DNA from: Prosthecobacter sp.
GTDB taxonomy: Bacteria > Verrucomicrobiota > Verrucomicrobiia > Verrucomicrobiales > Verrucomicrobiaceae
Assembly: GCF_029946185.1 (NCBI RefSeq)
Contig: NZ_JAQSEA010000010.1
Coordinates: forward strand, 21,176-85,175
DNA length: 64,000 nt
Direction of reading: 5' to 3'
Shown here: positions 63,394 to 64,000 of the stretch, in pieces
Layout: each line of letters begins with the position of its first letter
How positions within the stretch are numbered: the first letter of the stretch is position 1
The notes under the pieces: model-generated
The model's input: only the letters and a program-made list of their open reading frames with translations
The model's database searches: none
Told to the model about the DNA's origin: nothing
Made by a program: the position numbers and the translations under genes

Positions 63394-63864
63394 GTGAACA
63401 AGCAAGCCGTCCTCGATCAAATCCTCTCCGTGCTCCATTCCGAACTCGCCGCTCTCACCCGCGCCGCCCAGAGTTCCTTTGCCGCAGCCACAGACCCCGA
63501 CAGCAAGGCGGAAAACAAGTACGACACCCGCACCCTGGAGGCCTCCTACGTCGCCCGTGGCCAGGCCCAGCGCGTGGCGGAGCTCCAGCAGGCCGTGCAG
63601 GCCTTCACGGCCTTTTCAGCCCGCACCCTGGAGTCAGGCGTCACCATCACCCTCGGCTCCTTGGTCACCCTCGCTCTTCCTGCGGAAGCCGCCCACTATT
63701 TCATCGGCCCCTTCGCCGGAGGCACCGAGATCCTGCACGAAGGCACCGAGATCGTCGTCATCACCGCCGCCTCAGCCCTCGGTCAGAAACTCATGGGCAG
63801 ACGGGCAGGAGAGTCCATCCCCCTGCAGCCCGGCCTCTCAGCCAAAATCACCACGGTGCAATAA
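63394..63864 (+). CDS. GreA/GreB-like protein
   Basis: GTG start (VNKQAVLDQIL); coiled N-terminus and C-terminal VTLGSLVTLAL...IVVITAASALGQKLMGRRAGESI, Gre C-domain-like. Confidence 0.7.
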   Translation: MNKQAVLDQILSVLHSELAALTRAAQSSFAAATDPDSKAENKYDTRTLEASYVARGQAQRVAELQQAVQAFTAFSARTLESGVTITLGSLVTLALPAEAAHYFIGPFAGGTEILHEGTEIVVITAASALGQKLMGRRAGESIPLQPGLSAKITTVQ

Positions 63865-63880
63865 ACTTGCTTCCAGCTAG

Positions 63881-63975
63881 AGCGTTTTCCAAAACTGATT
63901 TCCGGAAAGCGGCGCATGGTGACGCGCGCAAGCCCAGCGCTGGTGGGGCTGGCTGTCCTCAGCCAGCCGCCGTCG
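63881..63975. repeat. Element related to copy A at 61172-61355, inverted orientation (copy B, shorter, possibly truncated by window end)
   Basis: Reverse complement shares GACGGCGGCTGGCTGAG...GCCAGCCC...AGCGCTGGG and CCATGCGxCGCTTTCCGG...GTTTTGGAAAACGCT. Confidence 0.65.
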
Positions 63976-64000
63976 AAGCCCATGATCTGCGATCAAGAAA

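Noticed and set aside
1-64000. tRNA, rRNA or CRISPR array
   Set aside because: Intergenic gaps were read for cloverleaf-like or regularly repeated spacer patterns; none convincing. A tRNAscan-SE/CRISPRCasFinder run would be decisive.

Overview
The window is a dense, GC-rich bacterial chromosome segment. The gene content (PVC-type CxxCH heme-binding proteins, Tat-type Gfo/Idh/MocA oxidoreductases, MoxR/VWA operon) suggests Verrucomicrobiota; this is inference. About 57 coding regions are supported. They include nrdB-nrdA (partial), a TPR-AAA ATPase, two large PVC-type cytochrome-like proteins, a Ser/Thr kinase fused to a receiver domain, a MOSC/mobA pair, rsmE, pepP, an active/degenerate PDZ protease tandem, lpd, recD2, a large MoxR/ABC/DUF58/VWA operon (33.3-47.0 kb), rlmN, a beta-lactamase-fold/NamZ fusion, a SGNH hydrolase, a pseudopilin and a GreA-like protein. 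No tRNA, rRNA, CRISPR array or recognisable transposase was seen. The most noteworthy non-coding structures are: an excellent 16-bp-arm palindrome upstream of a membrane protein/XRE regulator pair (25941-25980); a 10-bp-arm palindrome upstream of an uncharacterised membrane protein (16717-16739); a candidate NrdR box pair; and several families of dispersed hairpin/MITE-like elements, one of which supplies the C-terminus and stop codon of an ABC ATPase. Most very long antisense ORFs in the supplied track are rejected as codon-bias artefacts. All calls come from reading the sequence and translations; no database search was run.
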